DNA of 64,000 nucleotides. Source: Chryseobacterium oleae. GTDB taxonomy: Bacteria; Bacteroidota; Bacteroidia; Flavobacteriales; Weeksellaceae. Location of the stretch: positions 1,488,001-1,552,000 of the forward strand of contig NZ_FOVD01000001.1 of NCBI RefSeq assembly GCF_900115055.1, written 5' to 3'. Below the pieces are notes generated by a model. It searched no databases, had not been told where the DNA came from, and saw nothing but the letters and a program-made list of their open reading frames with translations. Positions 42,660 through 49,918 of the stretch are shown in pieces. The position numbers and the translations under genes are program-made. Numbering within the stretch: position 1 is the first letter of the stretch; each line of letters opens with the position of its first letter.

Positions 42660-44018
42660 TTGAAATCCATCACATTATTATTCTTATTAAGTTTTGCCAT
42701 AGTTTTCGGCCAGACTGCAGGTGATACGCCAACGTATAATTTTCCTAAGATCAGATCCAGCATCACCATGCCGGTCACCATTCCGCTTTCTGAGATCAGT
42801 AATATGATCAATGCTTCGGTAAAAGAACTGGTATTCCAGGATGATTCGTTTACGGATAACAATAACGATCAATTCAAAGTAAAGGTCTGGAAAACTCGTC
42901 CTATCCGTCTGGTAGGCGGAACCAGCCAAAATATACTGATTGAAGTTCCCCTGAAAATCTGGGCGGAAAAAGGAATCGGTACTTTGGGCGTGTATTCTTA
43001 CCAGAACACAACTTTTGAAACGGTGATGTCTTTTAACACCACCATCAATTTTAATAATAACTGGACGATCTCCACCAATACGCAGCCTAACGGTTTCAGA
43101 TGGGTCACAAAACCTGTCCTGGATTACGGAAAAATACAGATCCCGATCACTTCGCTGGTTGAAAAAAGCCTGAAAGAACAGCAGGGAAAATTTGCTAAAA
43201 CGATTGATCAGCAGATGAATGCCCAGCTTAATTTCCAACAATACGCGGTGATGGCCTGGAATGTTTTCTCACAGCCTTTTAATATTTCGGAGGAATATAA
43301 TACTTGGCTGAAAATAAGTCCGGTGGGGGTTAACATCACGCCATTGAAGTTCTATGGAAATGAGATCACCACAAATATCGGAATGGATATTTATTCGGAA
43401 ACTTTTACCGGAAGTAAGCCGGCTGCTTCACCCAACGTAAGATCAGCTGGTAACTTTACTCTTGTTCCTGTTTTAGCGGATAAATTTCTCCTGCAAACTA
43501 CAGCCAATGTTCCTTTTTCAGAAGCAACGAATATTGCGAGAAATATGTTCATGAATAAAGAATATGACGTGAGGGGTTCAAAAGTAAAAATCAAAGACAT
43601 CAGGGTTTATGGTTTGGATGGAAGAGTAATCATTGAGGCTGAAACGGAAGGCTATGTGAATGGTAAAGCACTAATCTCCGGAATTCCTGTTTATGACGAA
43701 ACAAAAAAGAAGATTGTACTTTCCAATACGAAATTCAACCTGAGAACCGCCAATATCCTGCAAAAAACCGCTACGCTGCTCTTTAAAGGAAAGATCGTGA
43801 AAATGATCGAAGATGAATATGGAATTCCAACCCAGGATCTGGAACTGGCTTCGAAGAAAAGTATTGAAGAAGCCTTCAATAAAGAATATTACAAAGGTTT
43901 AAAAATGAATGGAAGAGTGTACAATCTAAAACCCGGCAGCATTCTCTTAAATGAATCAGGAATCACCGCAGTCATTGAAACCAACGCTACTTTAAAACTC
44001 ATCATCAACGGAATTTAA
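42660..44018 (+). CDS. DUF4403-family exported protein
   Basis: 452 residues starting from TTG 42660, since a signal peptide MKSITLLFLLSFAIVFGQ begins there and no ATG is near. The mature protein repeats long beta-rich segments: ITMPVTIPLSEISNMINASV, KVWKTRPIRLVGG, TISTNTQPNGFRWVTKPV, ITSLVEKSLKEQQGKFAK, and a C-terminal second copy-like part (GSKVKIKDIRVYGLDGRV). It matches the DUF4403 group of Bacteroidota, of unknown function, likely in the periplasm or envelope. It follows folB by 30 bp and may be in the same transcript. Confidence 0.8.
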   Translation: MKSITLLFLLSFAIVFGQTAGDTPTYNFPKIRSSITMPVTIPLSEISNMINASVKELVFQDDSFTDNNNDQFKVKVWKTRPIRLVGGTSQNILIEVPLKIWAEKGIGTLGVYSYQNTTFETVMSFNTTINFNNNWTISTNTQPNGFRWVTKPVLDYGKIQIPITSLVEKSLKEQQGKFAKTIDQQMNAQLNFQQYAVMAWNVFSQPFNISEEYNTWLKISPVGVNITPLKFYGNEITTNIGMDIYSETFTGSKPAASPNVRSAGNFTLVPVLADKFLLQTTANVPFSEATNIARNMFMNKEYDVRGSKVKIKDIRVYGLDGRVIIEAETEGYVNGKALISGIPVYDETKKKIVLSNTKFNLRTANILQKTATLLFKGKIVKMIEDEYGIPTQDLELASKKSIEEAFNKEYYKGLKMNGRVYNLKPGSILLNESGITAVIETNATLKLIINGI

Positions 44019-44042
44019 ATTTATAAAAACTAATAATCAATC

Positions 44043-44522
44043 ATGAGAAAATATTTACAGATTATCGACAGAAACCGGGCTTCCAAGGGTGCAAGATTTG
44101 CCAATTATATGATTGATCTTATTGCATTTTATATTGTGTTCTTTGTTATTATGCTGGTCATTACCCTTATCAACCCTGCTTACGGGCATTGGTTTGCCAA
44201 TACACATGATCTGCTGCAAAGATTGATAGGGGTTGTTTCCTACGCATTATTCTCTTTCTTCATTGAAGCTGTAACCGGCGGGAGAAGCCTTGGGAAGCTG
44301 ATTACCGGCACAAAAGTGATTATGACTGACGGAGAAAAACCATCTGTGGGAGATTATTTTTTAAGAAATATCATAAGAGGAATTATCTTAATCGATCAGC
44401 TTTCATTTTTTGGAGAAAATGGTCTTCATGACAGCTGGAGCCATACCCGGGTCATCAACATCAAAAATTATGATGCTGAAAGACAGCTAAAAAGCGATAT
44501 CAACAGCATTGGAGCGAAATAA
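44043..44522 (+). CDS. RDD-family membrane protein
   Basis: 159 residues. RASKGARFANYMIDLIAFYIVF (with the R-D-D-type residues), a second transmembrane helix LLQRLIGVVSYALFSFFIEA, then GGRSLGKLITGTKVI, VGDYFLRNIIRGI and DQLSFFGENGLHDSWSHTRVI match the RDD domain. Two or three membrane passes. Function is unknown; some members carry ions. It follows DUF4403 by 24 bp. Confidence 0.88.
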   Translation: MRKYLQIIDRNRASKGARFANYMIDLIAFYIVFFVIMLVITLINPAYGHWFANTHDLLQRLIGVVSYALFSFFIEAVTGGRSLGKLITGTKVIMTDGEKPSVGDYFLRNIIRGIILIDQLSFFGENGLHDSWSHTRVINIKNYDAERQLKSDINSIGAK

Positions 44523-44537
44523 ATTATTTAAAAATTT

Positions 44538-44567
44538 TTGTTCATTAAGAATTTTTGCTATATTTGC
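44538..44567 (+). promoter_or_regulatory. tRNA-Cys promoter
   Basis: TTTG at 44538-44541, 18-bp spacer, TATATTTG at 44560-44567. A textbook Bacteroidota promoter 22 bp before the mature tRNA. Confidence 0.75.
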
Positions 44568-44589
44568 ACACCTCAAAAATGGTAAAAAT

Positions 44590-44660
44590 GGTACTTTGGC
44601 CGAGCGGCTAGGCAGTGGTCTGCAACACCATCTACAGCGGTTCGAATCCGCTAGGTACCT
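44590..44660 (+). tRNA. tRNA-Cys (GCA)
   Basis: 71 nt fold as a cloverleaf: acceptor GGTACTT/AGGTACC, D arm GCC/GGC, anticodon arm GTGGT-CTGCAAC-ACCAT with anticodon GCA, T arm AGCGG-TTCGAAT-CCGCT, discriminator U. The 3' CCA is not encoded. It has its own promoter and a strong terminator. Confidence 0.93.
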
Positions 44661-44666
44661 CAATAA

Positions 44667-44697
44667 AACCTCTAATTAAAATAATTAGAGGTTTTTT
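44667..44697 (+). terminator. Terminator after tRNA-Cys
   Basis: AACCTCTAATT and AATTAGAGGTT pair perfectly over 11 bp, followed by TTTTTT. Confidence 0.85.
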
Positions 44698-44822
44698 GTT
44701 TTTCGTTTTCCCAATTATTTTATATACTTCTCTGTTTTTACAACCTAAACTCCAGAAAATTAAATACTGAAACCGGAAAAAATAATGATAATAAAAAATC
44801 CCTCAAATTGAGGGATTGTATC

Positions 44823-44990
44823 TTATAATATAGGAATGCAATAGCAATTACAAGCTGCGTCCGGTTCTGGCCCACAAATACCTGTAGCTTCGCAAACATA
44901 CATATATCCTGGTTTGCAAATACCATCTCTTCCTCCGCCACCTTTAATTGCTTTTAAACTCTCTCTGGAAATTTTTTTGAAATTTTTCAT
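44823..44990 (-). CDS. Bacteriocin-like precursor peptide 8 (six-Cys core)
   Basis: 55 residues, below usual cut-offs. Leader MKNFKKISRESLKAIKGGGG and core CKPGYMYVCEATGICGPE, then ACNCYCIPIL. Six Cys in the order C-x7-C-x5-C-x7-C-x-C-x-C match peptide 9 at 53165-53338. Start ATG 44990, stop TAA 44823-44825. It has a promoter with a TATATTTAG box upstream and lies between tRNA-Cys and the transposon. Confidence 0.8.
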   Translation of the reverse strand: MKNFKKISRESLKAIKGGGGRDGICKPGYMYVCEATGICGPEPDAACNCYCIPIL

Positions 44991-45011
44991 AGCTTTAATA
45001 TTAATTAGGAG

Positions 45012-45040
45012 CTAAATATAGCAATTATTCACCAAACAAA
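45012..45040 (-). promoter_or_regulatory. Promoter of peptide gene 8
   Basis: Reverse strand TTTG followed by TTTG, then TATATTTAG at 45020-45012; spacing 16 bp from the nearer element measured to the outer TTTG. Confidence 0.55.
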
Positions 45041-45135
45041 GAGTTATAACGAGAGAGTTTAATTACTATGGCAATTGATAACACACTATTATTAAAATCA
45101 TTAAATTTTTTATTTTAATTTTCGTTAATAATTTA

Positions 45136-45160
45136 GGTAACTATATACAATTGTACACAA
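45136..45160 (+). repeat. Left terminal inverted repeat of the transposon
   Basis: 25 bp starting GGTAACTATATACAATTG and containing the palindrome TACAATTGTA. Exact inverted match to 49882-49906. Confidence 0.9.
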
Positions 45161-45169
45161 GATAGAAAA

Positions 45170-45199
45170 TAAAAAGAGAACTTATTTAGTTCTCTTTTT
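45170..45199 (-). terminator. Terminator inside the left end of the transposon
   Basis: AAAAAGAGAAC and GTTCTCTTTTTT pair around TTATTTA. It ends the leftward gene at 45202 and would also insulate the element from outside transcription. Confidence 0.8.
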
Positions 45200-45201
45200 T
45201 G

Positions 45202-45462
45202 TTATTTAGCTAATTCCTCAAAATATAAACTTAGCTGTAGGTTATTTTCACCATATTGTTTATTCCAAACTCTTCCATCAACTGTTCCTAGGCTAACTTT
45301 ATTTAATGATTCAATATACTTTAAAAAAGTTTCCTTTTCTTCATCTGCAATGAAATCAACTATGGATATATAATCTCCAATAGAAGGTGATTCTTCAAGT
45401 TGAACTGGATCAATACTTATTCCTAATTCTATTAGTTCATCTGCTAAAAATGTAATTTTCAT
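45202..45462 (-). CDS. Unknown 86-residue protein of the transposon
   Basis: From ATG 45462: MKITFLADELIELGISIDP, then SPSIGDYISIVDFIADEEKE and a C-terminal QYGENNLQLSLYFEEL. Compact and acidic, no signal or membrane segment. A longer frame starts at ATG 45597, but the added 45 residues overlap the divergent TA promoter region, and a TATTATTTTG box lies just before 45462. I do not recognise the family. First gene inside the left end, pointing outward. Confidence 0.6.
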   Translation of the reverse strand: MKITFLADELIELGISIDPVQLEESPSIGDYISIVDFIADEEKETFLKYIESLNKVSLGTVDGRVWNKQYGENNLQLSLYFEELAK

Positions 45463-45589
45463 GTTTATCGTTTTGACTAAAATACAAAATAATACGTCAA
45501 GTTCTGTCGCTGTTAGGTGCGATTTTTGTTGATAAATAGTTGAGTTAAAATTATGATAGTTAAAAGCGCTTTCATATTTTTGCAAACTT

Positions 45590-45622
45590 TTTGACATTGA
45601 GACACAATAATATATATATTTG
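45590..45622 (+). promoter_or_regulatory. Promoter of the Panacea/partner gene pair
   Basis: TTTG at 45590-45593, 21-bp spacer, TATATTTG at 45615-45622. Confidence 0.6.
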
Positions 45623-45657
45623 TACTTTAAAACTCTAAAAAATAAAAAATTTTCATC

Positions 45658-46155
45658 GTGGATAATATTAAGACATTAGGGAAAATAAAAGCTTCTTTAC
45701 TTGCTGATTTTATTCTTCAAGTTTATGGATATATGTCACATCTTAAATTGCAAAAGTTGGTTTACTATTGTGACGCATATCATTTAGCTTATTTTGATGA
45801 AGAACTAGTTCCTGAAAACTTTGAAGCATGGGTACATGGACCTGTCTGTAGGGAAATTTACAATGAACTAAAAGATAAATCTGTTTTATATTCTGATATT
45901 TATAAAACTTTTGACGAAAGTATTTATGATCCTAAATCTATACTAAAAGAAAGTTTGACAACCGATCAATTAGAAGTTTTAAAAAATGTTCTAGATGAGT
46001 TATCAACATGGACTGGTTTAGATTTAGAAAATGCTACACATAAAGAATTTCCATGGATTGAAGCAAGGTTTGGTTTCTCACCAGCTGAAAAATGTGATGT
46101 TTTTATAAATAAGGAAACCATGAAACAGTTTTATAAAGCTGAAATGAATGGCTAA
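45658..46155 (+). CDS. Panacea-domain (DUF4065, SocA/GepA-like) antitoxin
   Basis: 165 residues starting at GTG 45658. The Panacea features are clear: ADFILQVYGYMSHLKLQKLV near the N-terminus (the LxxxKLQKLxYY motif), YYCDAYHLAYFDEELVPE, FEAWVHGPVCREIYNEL, and a C-terminal TGLDLENATHKEFPWIEAR helix pair. Panacea domains act as antitoxins for many unrelated toxins, and their partner is encoded next door. Here the next gene overlaps by 8 bp, so the pair is probably a type II toxin-antitoxin system that stabilises the transposon. Confidence 0.85.
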   Translation: MDNIKTLGKIKASLLADFILQVYGYMSHLKLQKLVYYCDAYHLAYFDEELVPENFEAWVHGPVCREIYNELKDKSVLYSDIYKTFDESIYDPKSILKESLTTDQLEVLKNVLDELSTWTGLDLENATHKEFPWIEARFGFSPAEKCDVFINKETMKQFYKAEMNG

Positions 46156-46591
46156 ACCTTTTTATAAAAAAAAGCCCACATCTATTATAAAAGAAACCTT
46201 AGAAACAAAAAAATCAGTTCGCGATACATCAAGTAATTTTAAAGTTTCTTTTCAATTTTTAGATACATCTCAAAAATTTGGATCAACATATAAAGATTGG
46301 CAAAAAGTAGGCCTTTTATCAAAGTTATTGGATACTTTTTCTGGATACTGTTGTAAGCCATTATTGGAACAAGTTGATGGAACTAAGTTTACTGTTTATG
46401 GAAATTTCCCAGTAAAAGATAAGACTATGTTTGATTTCCCTACACATGTTCCACCTGATGCAAATTGGGCGAGAATACATGTCACTGGAGCAGCAGTAGT
46501 TGTTGGGCATATTGTCTCTGATACATTTTATGTTGTTTTTCTTGATAAGACTCATAAATTTTGGCTAACAAAAAGAATAACTAGTAATTAG
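46148..46591 (+). CDS. Putative toxin partner of the Panacea antitoxin, family not recognised
   Basis: 147 residues, overlapping the antitoxin gene by 8 bp. The basic N-terminus (MAKPFYKKKPTSIIKETLE) is followed by a beta-rich domain with FKVSFQFLDTSQKFG, TKFTVYGNFPVKDKT, a FPTHVPPDANWARIHVTG segment and VVVGHIVSDTFYVVFLDK, then THKFWLTKR at the end. No known toxin motif (RelE, Fic, MazF, PIN) is seen, so I do not name a mechanism. Toxin function is inferred only from its coupling to a Panacea gene, where the partner normally lies. Confidence 0.6.
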   Translation: MAKPFYKKKPTSIIKETLETKKSVRDTSSNFKVSFQFLDTSQKFGSTYKDWQKVGLLSKLLDTFSGYCCKPLLEQVDGTKFTVYGNFPVKDKTMFDFPTHVPPDANWARIHVTGAAVVVGHIVSDTFYVVFLDKTHKFWLTKRITSN

Positions 46592-46598
46592 TGAATTG

Positions 46599-46871
46599 TT
46601 ATTTAAGTATATTAGTCTCTATTTCCTTTTCTATTTCTTGAAAAGTTTTATGATCATTAAATTTTAAGCTATCAATTATTCTTATAGCTCTTATTTTATA
46701 TGGATCTTTTGTGGCTTCTTCTTTTTTTATGATTGATTCTATTTCCATCTTCTTTATTTTGCTTTTAAGTTCCATATTATCAGATTTCAATTGAGTAAGC
46801 TCTTTTTGTTGTTTTGCATAATCACAAGAAAGAATCATAAATGCCGAAATGATTAAAAATAAAGATTTCAT
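46599..46871 (-). CDS. Small lipoprotein with coiled coil
   Basis: 90 residues from ATG 46871: MKSLFLIISAFMILSC is a lipoprotein signal. The mature part starts DYAKQQKELTQLKSDNMELK, a coiled coil, and ends FQEIEKEIETNIL. The longer frame upstream overlaps the next gene and is rejected. It forms an operon with the 73-residue gene upstream (1 bp apart). Unknown family. Confidence 0.65.
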   Translation of the reverse strand: MKSLFLIISAFMILSCDYAKQQKELTQLKSDNMELKSKIKKMEIESIIKKEEATKDPYKIRAIRIIDSLKFNDHKTFQEIEKEIETNILK

Positions 46872-46872
46872 A

Positions 46873-47094
46873 CTATTTTTTTTGGGGGTTGTCAAAACTA
46901 TATTTATAGTTGGTTTTATACACACCTTTCTCATCAATTTGATATAAGTCTCCGGTTTTTGTATCAAACAATGAGGAGTTGTTTCCCGAATATTTAAAAT
47001 AGTATCGGCCAGAATCGGAAGTATATCTACCTAATAAAAATCCTGCAACTAATGCAGAAAGAATTGCAATAGTAATTAATAAGTAATTTTTCAT
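46873..47094 (-). CDS. Small membrane-anchored protein of the transposon
   Basis: 73 residues. An N-terminal anchor MKNYLLITIAILSALVAG is followed by a short polar domain (YYFKYSGNNSSLFDTKTGD, YQIDEKGVYKTNYKYSF). The TAG stop is one base before the next ATG. Function unknown; probable partner of the following lipoprotein. Confidence 0.6.
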   Translation of the reverse strand: MKNYLLITIAILSALVAGFLLGRYTSDSGRYYFKYSGNNSSLFDTKTGDLYQIDEKGVYKTNYKYSFDNPQKK

Positions 47095-47100
47095 TTGTTA

Positions 47101-47320
47101 TAAGTTTTGTTTCACTCAGTTCCAAAATGAAAGGTTTATAAATACAGAAAGCGTGGAACTTAACCGTATTTATTCTTGCGAGGCTCTGGTAAGCCATTAG
47201 GTAATAAACAGGAAAGCCCACGCCATATGGCATGAGCATTCGCATATTTATTTACACCTAATTTTGAATTTACCAGATTCCGCAAGGTATATAAACTGCT
47301 AACGCTTTGTTTCGTTAAAA
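47101..47320. other. Palindrome-rich, possibly structured non-coding element
   Basis: Between the leftward operon and the transposase lie several complementary arms: GTTCCA/TGGAAC, GCGTGG (47151-47156) / CCACGC (47218-47223), GGCT-ctggta-AGCC (47182-47195), the perfect palindrome GCCATATGGC (47222-47231), and TAACG-ctttgttt-CGTTA near 47303. An open frame through it (47027-47245) has no protein-like features. G+C is higher than in the surrounding cargo. It could be a structured RNA or a recombination site. Confidence 0.45.
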
Positions 47321-47406
47321 TTTGAACTACAAAAGTAGGAGTTTAAATTCTTAAAAAACTATATGAAATGTTTTTTTTCGTAAATTAGTTATGCTAAAAA
47401 CACATC

Positions 47407-48333
47407 ATGATAAACACAAATATTAAATCGGTATTGGAGCTATTGAATACTTTTTCAACAGAAGAAATATGTATTGAATATTTAGAGCAGATTAGATGGG
47501 GCGGTATTGTTGAAAGTCCTTTTGATTCTACTTCACAAGTTTATAAATGTAAAGGCAATAATTATAAATGTAGGAATACCGGAAAATATTTTAATGTTAA
47601 GACTGGATCAATGTTTGAAAATACTAAGATTAGTCTTCGTAAGTGGTTTTTAGCTATCTGGCTTATTACTTCTCATAAGAAAGGAATTAGTTCTATACAG
47701 TTATCAAAAGACATTAATGTTACTCAGAAAACAGCATGGTTCCTACTTCAAAGAATAAGAGCGTGTTTTGGGGTAGAAAATAGTAACGAATTAGAAGGAG
47801 TTGTAGAGTGTGATGAAACGTTTATCGGTGGAAAAAATAAGAACAGACATAAAGATAAAAAAGTGAAGAATTCCCAGGGTAGAAGTTTTAAAGACAAGAC
47901 TCCAGTAATGGGAATGCTGCAAAGGGATGGGAAGATGAATGCGTTTGTAGTCCCAGACACTAAGCGAAATAGTATTCAGCCGCTAATATGTAGATTTGTG
48001 AATCCTGAAACGACAAGACTTATAAGTGACGAATGGTTTGGATATACGGGATTGAATAAGTATTACGATCATAAGGTAATCGATCATTCTAAAAAAGAAT
48101 ATGTAAGTTTGCAAGACGAATCTGTACATACAAATACTATTGAAGGCAGTTGGAAAATATTGAAAAGTTCAGTAAGTGGAATGTATAATCATGTATCCCG
48201 AAAACACCTGCAGAAATATGTTGATGAATTCGTTTATAGATTTAATCTAAGAAAATATCCGGACAATGAAAAGTTCAAACACTTATTACTAAATAGTGAT
48301 GTGAGAACTAAATATAAAGATTTAGCTGCTTAA
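47407..48333 (+). CDS. IS1595-family (ISXO2-like) transposase
   Basis: 308 residues. An N-terminal zinc-ribbon-like part (VYKCKGNNYKCRNTGKYFNV, with only some of the usual Cys) leads to a helix-turn-helix (SSIQLSKDINVTQKTAWFLLQ) and the ISXO2-like DDE core. The core has VECDETFIGGK (first Asp), KTPVMGMLQRDGK, SDEWFGYTGL (second Asp), VHTNTIEGSWKILKSSV and YVDEFVYRFNLRK. It is full length and intact. It lies in the middle of the element rather than at an end, with cargo on both sides. Confidence 0.9.
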   Translation: MINTNIKSVLELLNTFSTEEICIEYLEQIRWGGIVESPFDSTSQVYKCKGNNYKCRNTGKYFNVKTGSMFENTKISLRKWFLAIWLITSHKKGISSIQLSKDINVTQKTAWFLLQRIRACFGVENSNELEGVVECDETFIGGKNKNRHKDKKVKNSQGRSFKDKTPVMGMLQRDGKMNAFVVPDTKRNSIQPLICRFVNPETTRLISDEWFGYTGLNKYYDHKVIDHSKKEYVSLQDESVHTNTIEGSWKILKSSVSGMYNHVSRKHLQKYVDEFVYRFNLRKYPDNEKFKHLLLNSDVRTKYKDLAA

Positions 48334-48334
48334 A

Positions 48335-48556
48335 ATGTTAATACAAGAACTTAAAAATAAAAACGTTAAAAGCGTAATAATTAATGGTATCGAATATTTT
48401 GATGTTAGGGACATCAGAGACAATCATCCTGATTTGAAAGTGGATATTGATAAAATAATTATTGTTGAAAAGACTTCATATATTACTTCTGATAACATTC
48501 ACAAGCTAACAGATTTTGATATAGTAATGAAAGATTTTTTTAAATCTAAAAACTAA
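48335..48556 (+). CDS. Unknown 73-residue protein linked to the transposase
   Basis: Starts 1 bp after the transposase stop: MLIQELKNKNVKSVIINGIE, then YFDVRDIRDNHPDLKVDI and a lysine-rich end. EYFDVRDIRDNHPDL resembles the helix-turn-helix part of antirepressor (BRO/KilA-N-like) domains, but this is a weak impression. Tight linkage suggests co-translation with the transposase. Confidence 0.6.
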   Translation: MLIQELKNKNVKSVIINGIEYFDVRDIRDNHPDLKVDIDKIIIVEKTSYITSDNIHKLTDFDIVMKDFFKSKN

Positions 48557-48626
48557 ATATATCAAGGATATATTATTTCACGACACATTCTGTCGCATTA
48601 CCGCTATAGCTTTGGAAAAATATATT

Positions 48627-48896
48627 ATGAAACTTAAAGCTACAATAAGGGAAGAAATTCATCCAGACGATAAGAGTGTTATCGTAGAATTTCATGGTGA
48701 TGAAAGTAAACAGAATTTCGAGCTACACTGTACATTCAATCCATATCAACAAGGAATTCGTAAATGGGATATATGGGAATTTAAAATACGTCTTAAATCA
48801 GAAATATTTGTAGATTCTAAGACAGATGACAAGTCATATTTCACTCACTTATTCTGTGATGAAGCTACTACAGTAAATTCACCATACATTAAATAA
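48627..48896 (+). CDS. Unknown 89-residue cargo protein
   Basis: From ATG 48627 (an upstream TTG would add five residues): MKLKATIREEIHPDDKSVIV, then EFHGDESKQNFELHCTFNP and KSYFTHLFCDEATTV. Cytoplasmic and acidic; no recognised domain. A strong bidirectional terminator follows. Confidence 0.6.
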   Translation: MKLKATIREEIHPDDKSVIVEFHGDESKQNFELHCTFNPYQQGIRKWDIWEFKIRLKSEIFVDSKTDDKSYFTHLFCDEATTVNSPYIK

Positions 48897-48920
48897 AAGA
48901 GCCAATGTGTGGATATATAA

Positions 48921-48960
48921 TATAAAAAACTTTTCCCTATAATGGGAAAAGTTTTTTATA
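48921..48960. terminator. Strong bidirectional terminator in the transposon cargo
   Basis: TATAAAAAACTTTTCCC and its exact reverse complement form a 17-bp perfect stem with a 6-base loop and U runs on both strands. Confidence 0.9.
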
Positions 48961-48987
48961 TTAGTGAAAACTAAAAGCCATATACTT

Positions 48988-49272
48988 ATGAATAAACTCT
49001 TAATCACTTATGATCTTATCAAACATGGACAAGATTATCCAAATTTAATAGAAAACATAATTAAAATAGCACCACCACAGATGATTTGGCATTGTTTAGA
49101 ATCTGTCTGGATTGTTAGGTGTAATTCTACTGCAGAAGAAGTTAGAAACTTTTTGGAGCAATTCATTGATGAAAATGATAAATTATTAGTAATTGAATTG
49201 ACAGGTACTAGTGCTTGGAAAGGATTCGATGGAGAATGCAAAGATTGGTTACTGTTAAACTTACCTGATTAA
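48988..49272 (+). CDS. SinR-like/Cas2-fold family protein
   Basis: 94 residues from ATG 48988. MNKLLITYDLIKHGQDYPNL, then MIWHCLESVWIVRCNSTAEE, FIDENDKLLVIELTGTSAW and CKDWLLLNL give the pattern beta-alpha-beta-beta-alpha-beta of the Cas2/VapD ferredoxin fold, as in the so-called SinR family in phages and islands. Not part of a CRISPR locus. Function in this family is unknown; nuclease activity has been proposed for relatives. Confidence 0.7.
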   Translation: MNKLLITYDLIKHGQDYPNLIENIIKIAPPQMIWHCLESVWIVRCNSTAEEVRNFLEQFIDENDKLLVIELTGTSAWKGFDGECKDWLLLNLPD

Positions 49273-49449
49273 ATCTTGCTCAATATTAAATATTTTGAAA
49301 TAAGCATTATGCCTATCTAATCCTTCATTGTAAGGAGCTTTCAATTTTTCGGAATCAAAATGATAAGCATCATTTACACTCCAAAAATATCTATTGATAA
49401 GCATTTTCTTAAATGCGTTTGAAAATTCATCAAAACTTAAATCTGCCAT
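49261..49449 (-). CDS. Unknown 62-residue cargo protein
   Basis: MADLSFDEFSNAFKKMLINR, then YFWSVNDAYHFDSEKLK and IFNIEQDLIR. Its 3' end overlaps the 3' end of the SinR-like gene by 12 bp (convergent). No recognised domain; acceptable codon use supports it weakly. Confidence 0.5.
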   Translation of the reverse strand: MADLSFDEFSNAFKKMLINRYFWSVNDAYHFDSEKLKAPYNEGLDRHNAYFKIFNIEQDLIR

Positions 49450-49561
49450 AGCTTTATTTTTAAGTAAAGTTACGGCAGATATCTTTTTTTGAAGGTTTGC
49501 TAGACTTTCAATAATTTAATATTTCTAGATTTTTTGTAAATTCGAATAAACGATAATAATT

Positions 49562-49837
49562 ATGATAGATTTTTCACAAGAAGATAAAGAATTGATTTTA
49601 TCAGCATTCGAATTTGAAAAAGAAACACTGTCTAAGGATGAATACGAGAAAGAGAACCTAACAATAGTATATAAAATCACGCATGAATTGGGAAAGCAAG
49701 ATCCAGTTCTTTCAAAAGAAGATCTTGATCTAATAATTGAATACTTAGGTATACTTCACCACAATAAAACAGACTATACTCAATCTAAAGTTTTAGAATT
49801 AGAAAGAAGAATTAAAGATTGGAATAAAGAATTATAA
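49562..49837 (+). CDS. Unknown 91-residue cargo protein
   Basis: Highly charged and helical: MIDFSQEDKELILSAFEFEK, ETLSKDEYEKENLTIVYK, and a C-terminal LELERRIKDWNKEL. Last gene inside the right end, followed by a terminator at 49841-49869. No recognised domain. Confidence 0.6.
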   Translation: MIDFSQEDKELILSAFEFEKETLSKDEYEKENLTIVYKITHELGKQDPVLSKEDLDLIIEYLGILHHNKTDYTQSKVLELERRIKDWNKEL

Positions 49838-49840
49838 ACA

Positions 49841-49869
49841 AAAAAGAGAGCCAAAACGGTTCTCTTTTC
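49841..49869 (+). terminator. Terminator inside the right end of the transposon
   Basis: AAAAAGAGAGCC and GGTTCTCTTTT pair with a G-T. It mirrors the terminator at the left end, so both element ends carry the same insulating hairpin. Confidence 0.75.
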
Positions 49870-49881
49870 TATTTGCTATAT

Positions 49882-49906
49882 TTGTGTACAATTGTATATA
49901 GTTACC
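49882..49906 (-). repeat. Right terminal inverted repeat of the transposon
   Basis: Exact 25-bp inverted match to 45136-45160. A TATATTTG box (49877-49884) overlaps its inner edge and points outward. Confidence 0.9.
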
Positions 49907-49918
49907 ATAATTTAATTC

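Larger units (their letters stand above)
45128..49914. mobile_element. IS1595-family transposon with passenger genes (element 45136-49906 plus 8-bp target duplication)
   Basis: The ends 45136-45160 and 49882-49906 are identical 25-bp inverted repeats beginning GGTAACTATATACAATTG. Weaker similarity extends about 20 bp further inward. Directly outside, ATAATTTA occurs in the same orientation at 45128-45135 and 49907-49914, an 8-bp target duplication. An 8-bp duplication and GG-starting ends fit the IS1595 family, to which the transposase at 47407 belongs. The 4.77-kb element carries a Panacea antitoxin and partner, two small envelope genes, a Cas2-like protein and four unknown genes. Insertion was 5 bp past the stop of the lipoprotein gene at 49919 and broke no gene. 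Confidence 0.88.

Noticed and set aside
44738..44941. A 67-codon frame behind tRNA-Cys
   Set aside because: It is a shadow of the bacteriocin-like gene 44823-44990, whose leader and Cys core are convincing in the other frame.
45463..45597. 45-residue N-terminal extension of the leftward transposon gene
   Set aside because: It would overlap the promoter of the divergent Panacea gene; the compact 86-residue protein from 45462 is better supported.
47027..47245. A 72-codon frame on the reverse strand upstream of the small membrane protein
   Set aside because: It runs through the palindrome-rich element, overlaps the start of the 73-residue gene and has no protein-like pattern.
48988..49272. cas2 of a CRISPR system
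   Set aside because: No cas1, other cas gene or repeat array nearby; the sequence fits the stand-alone SinR-like group better.
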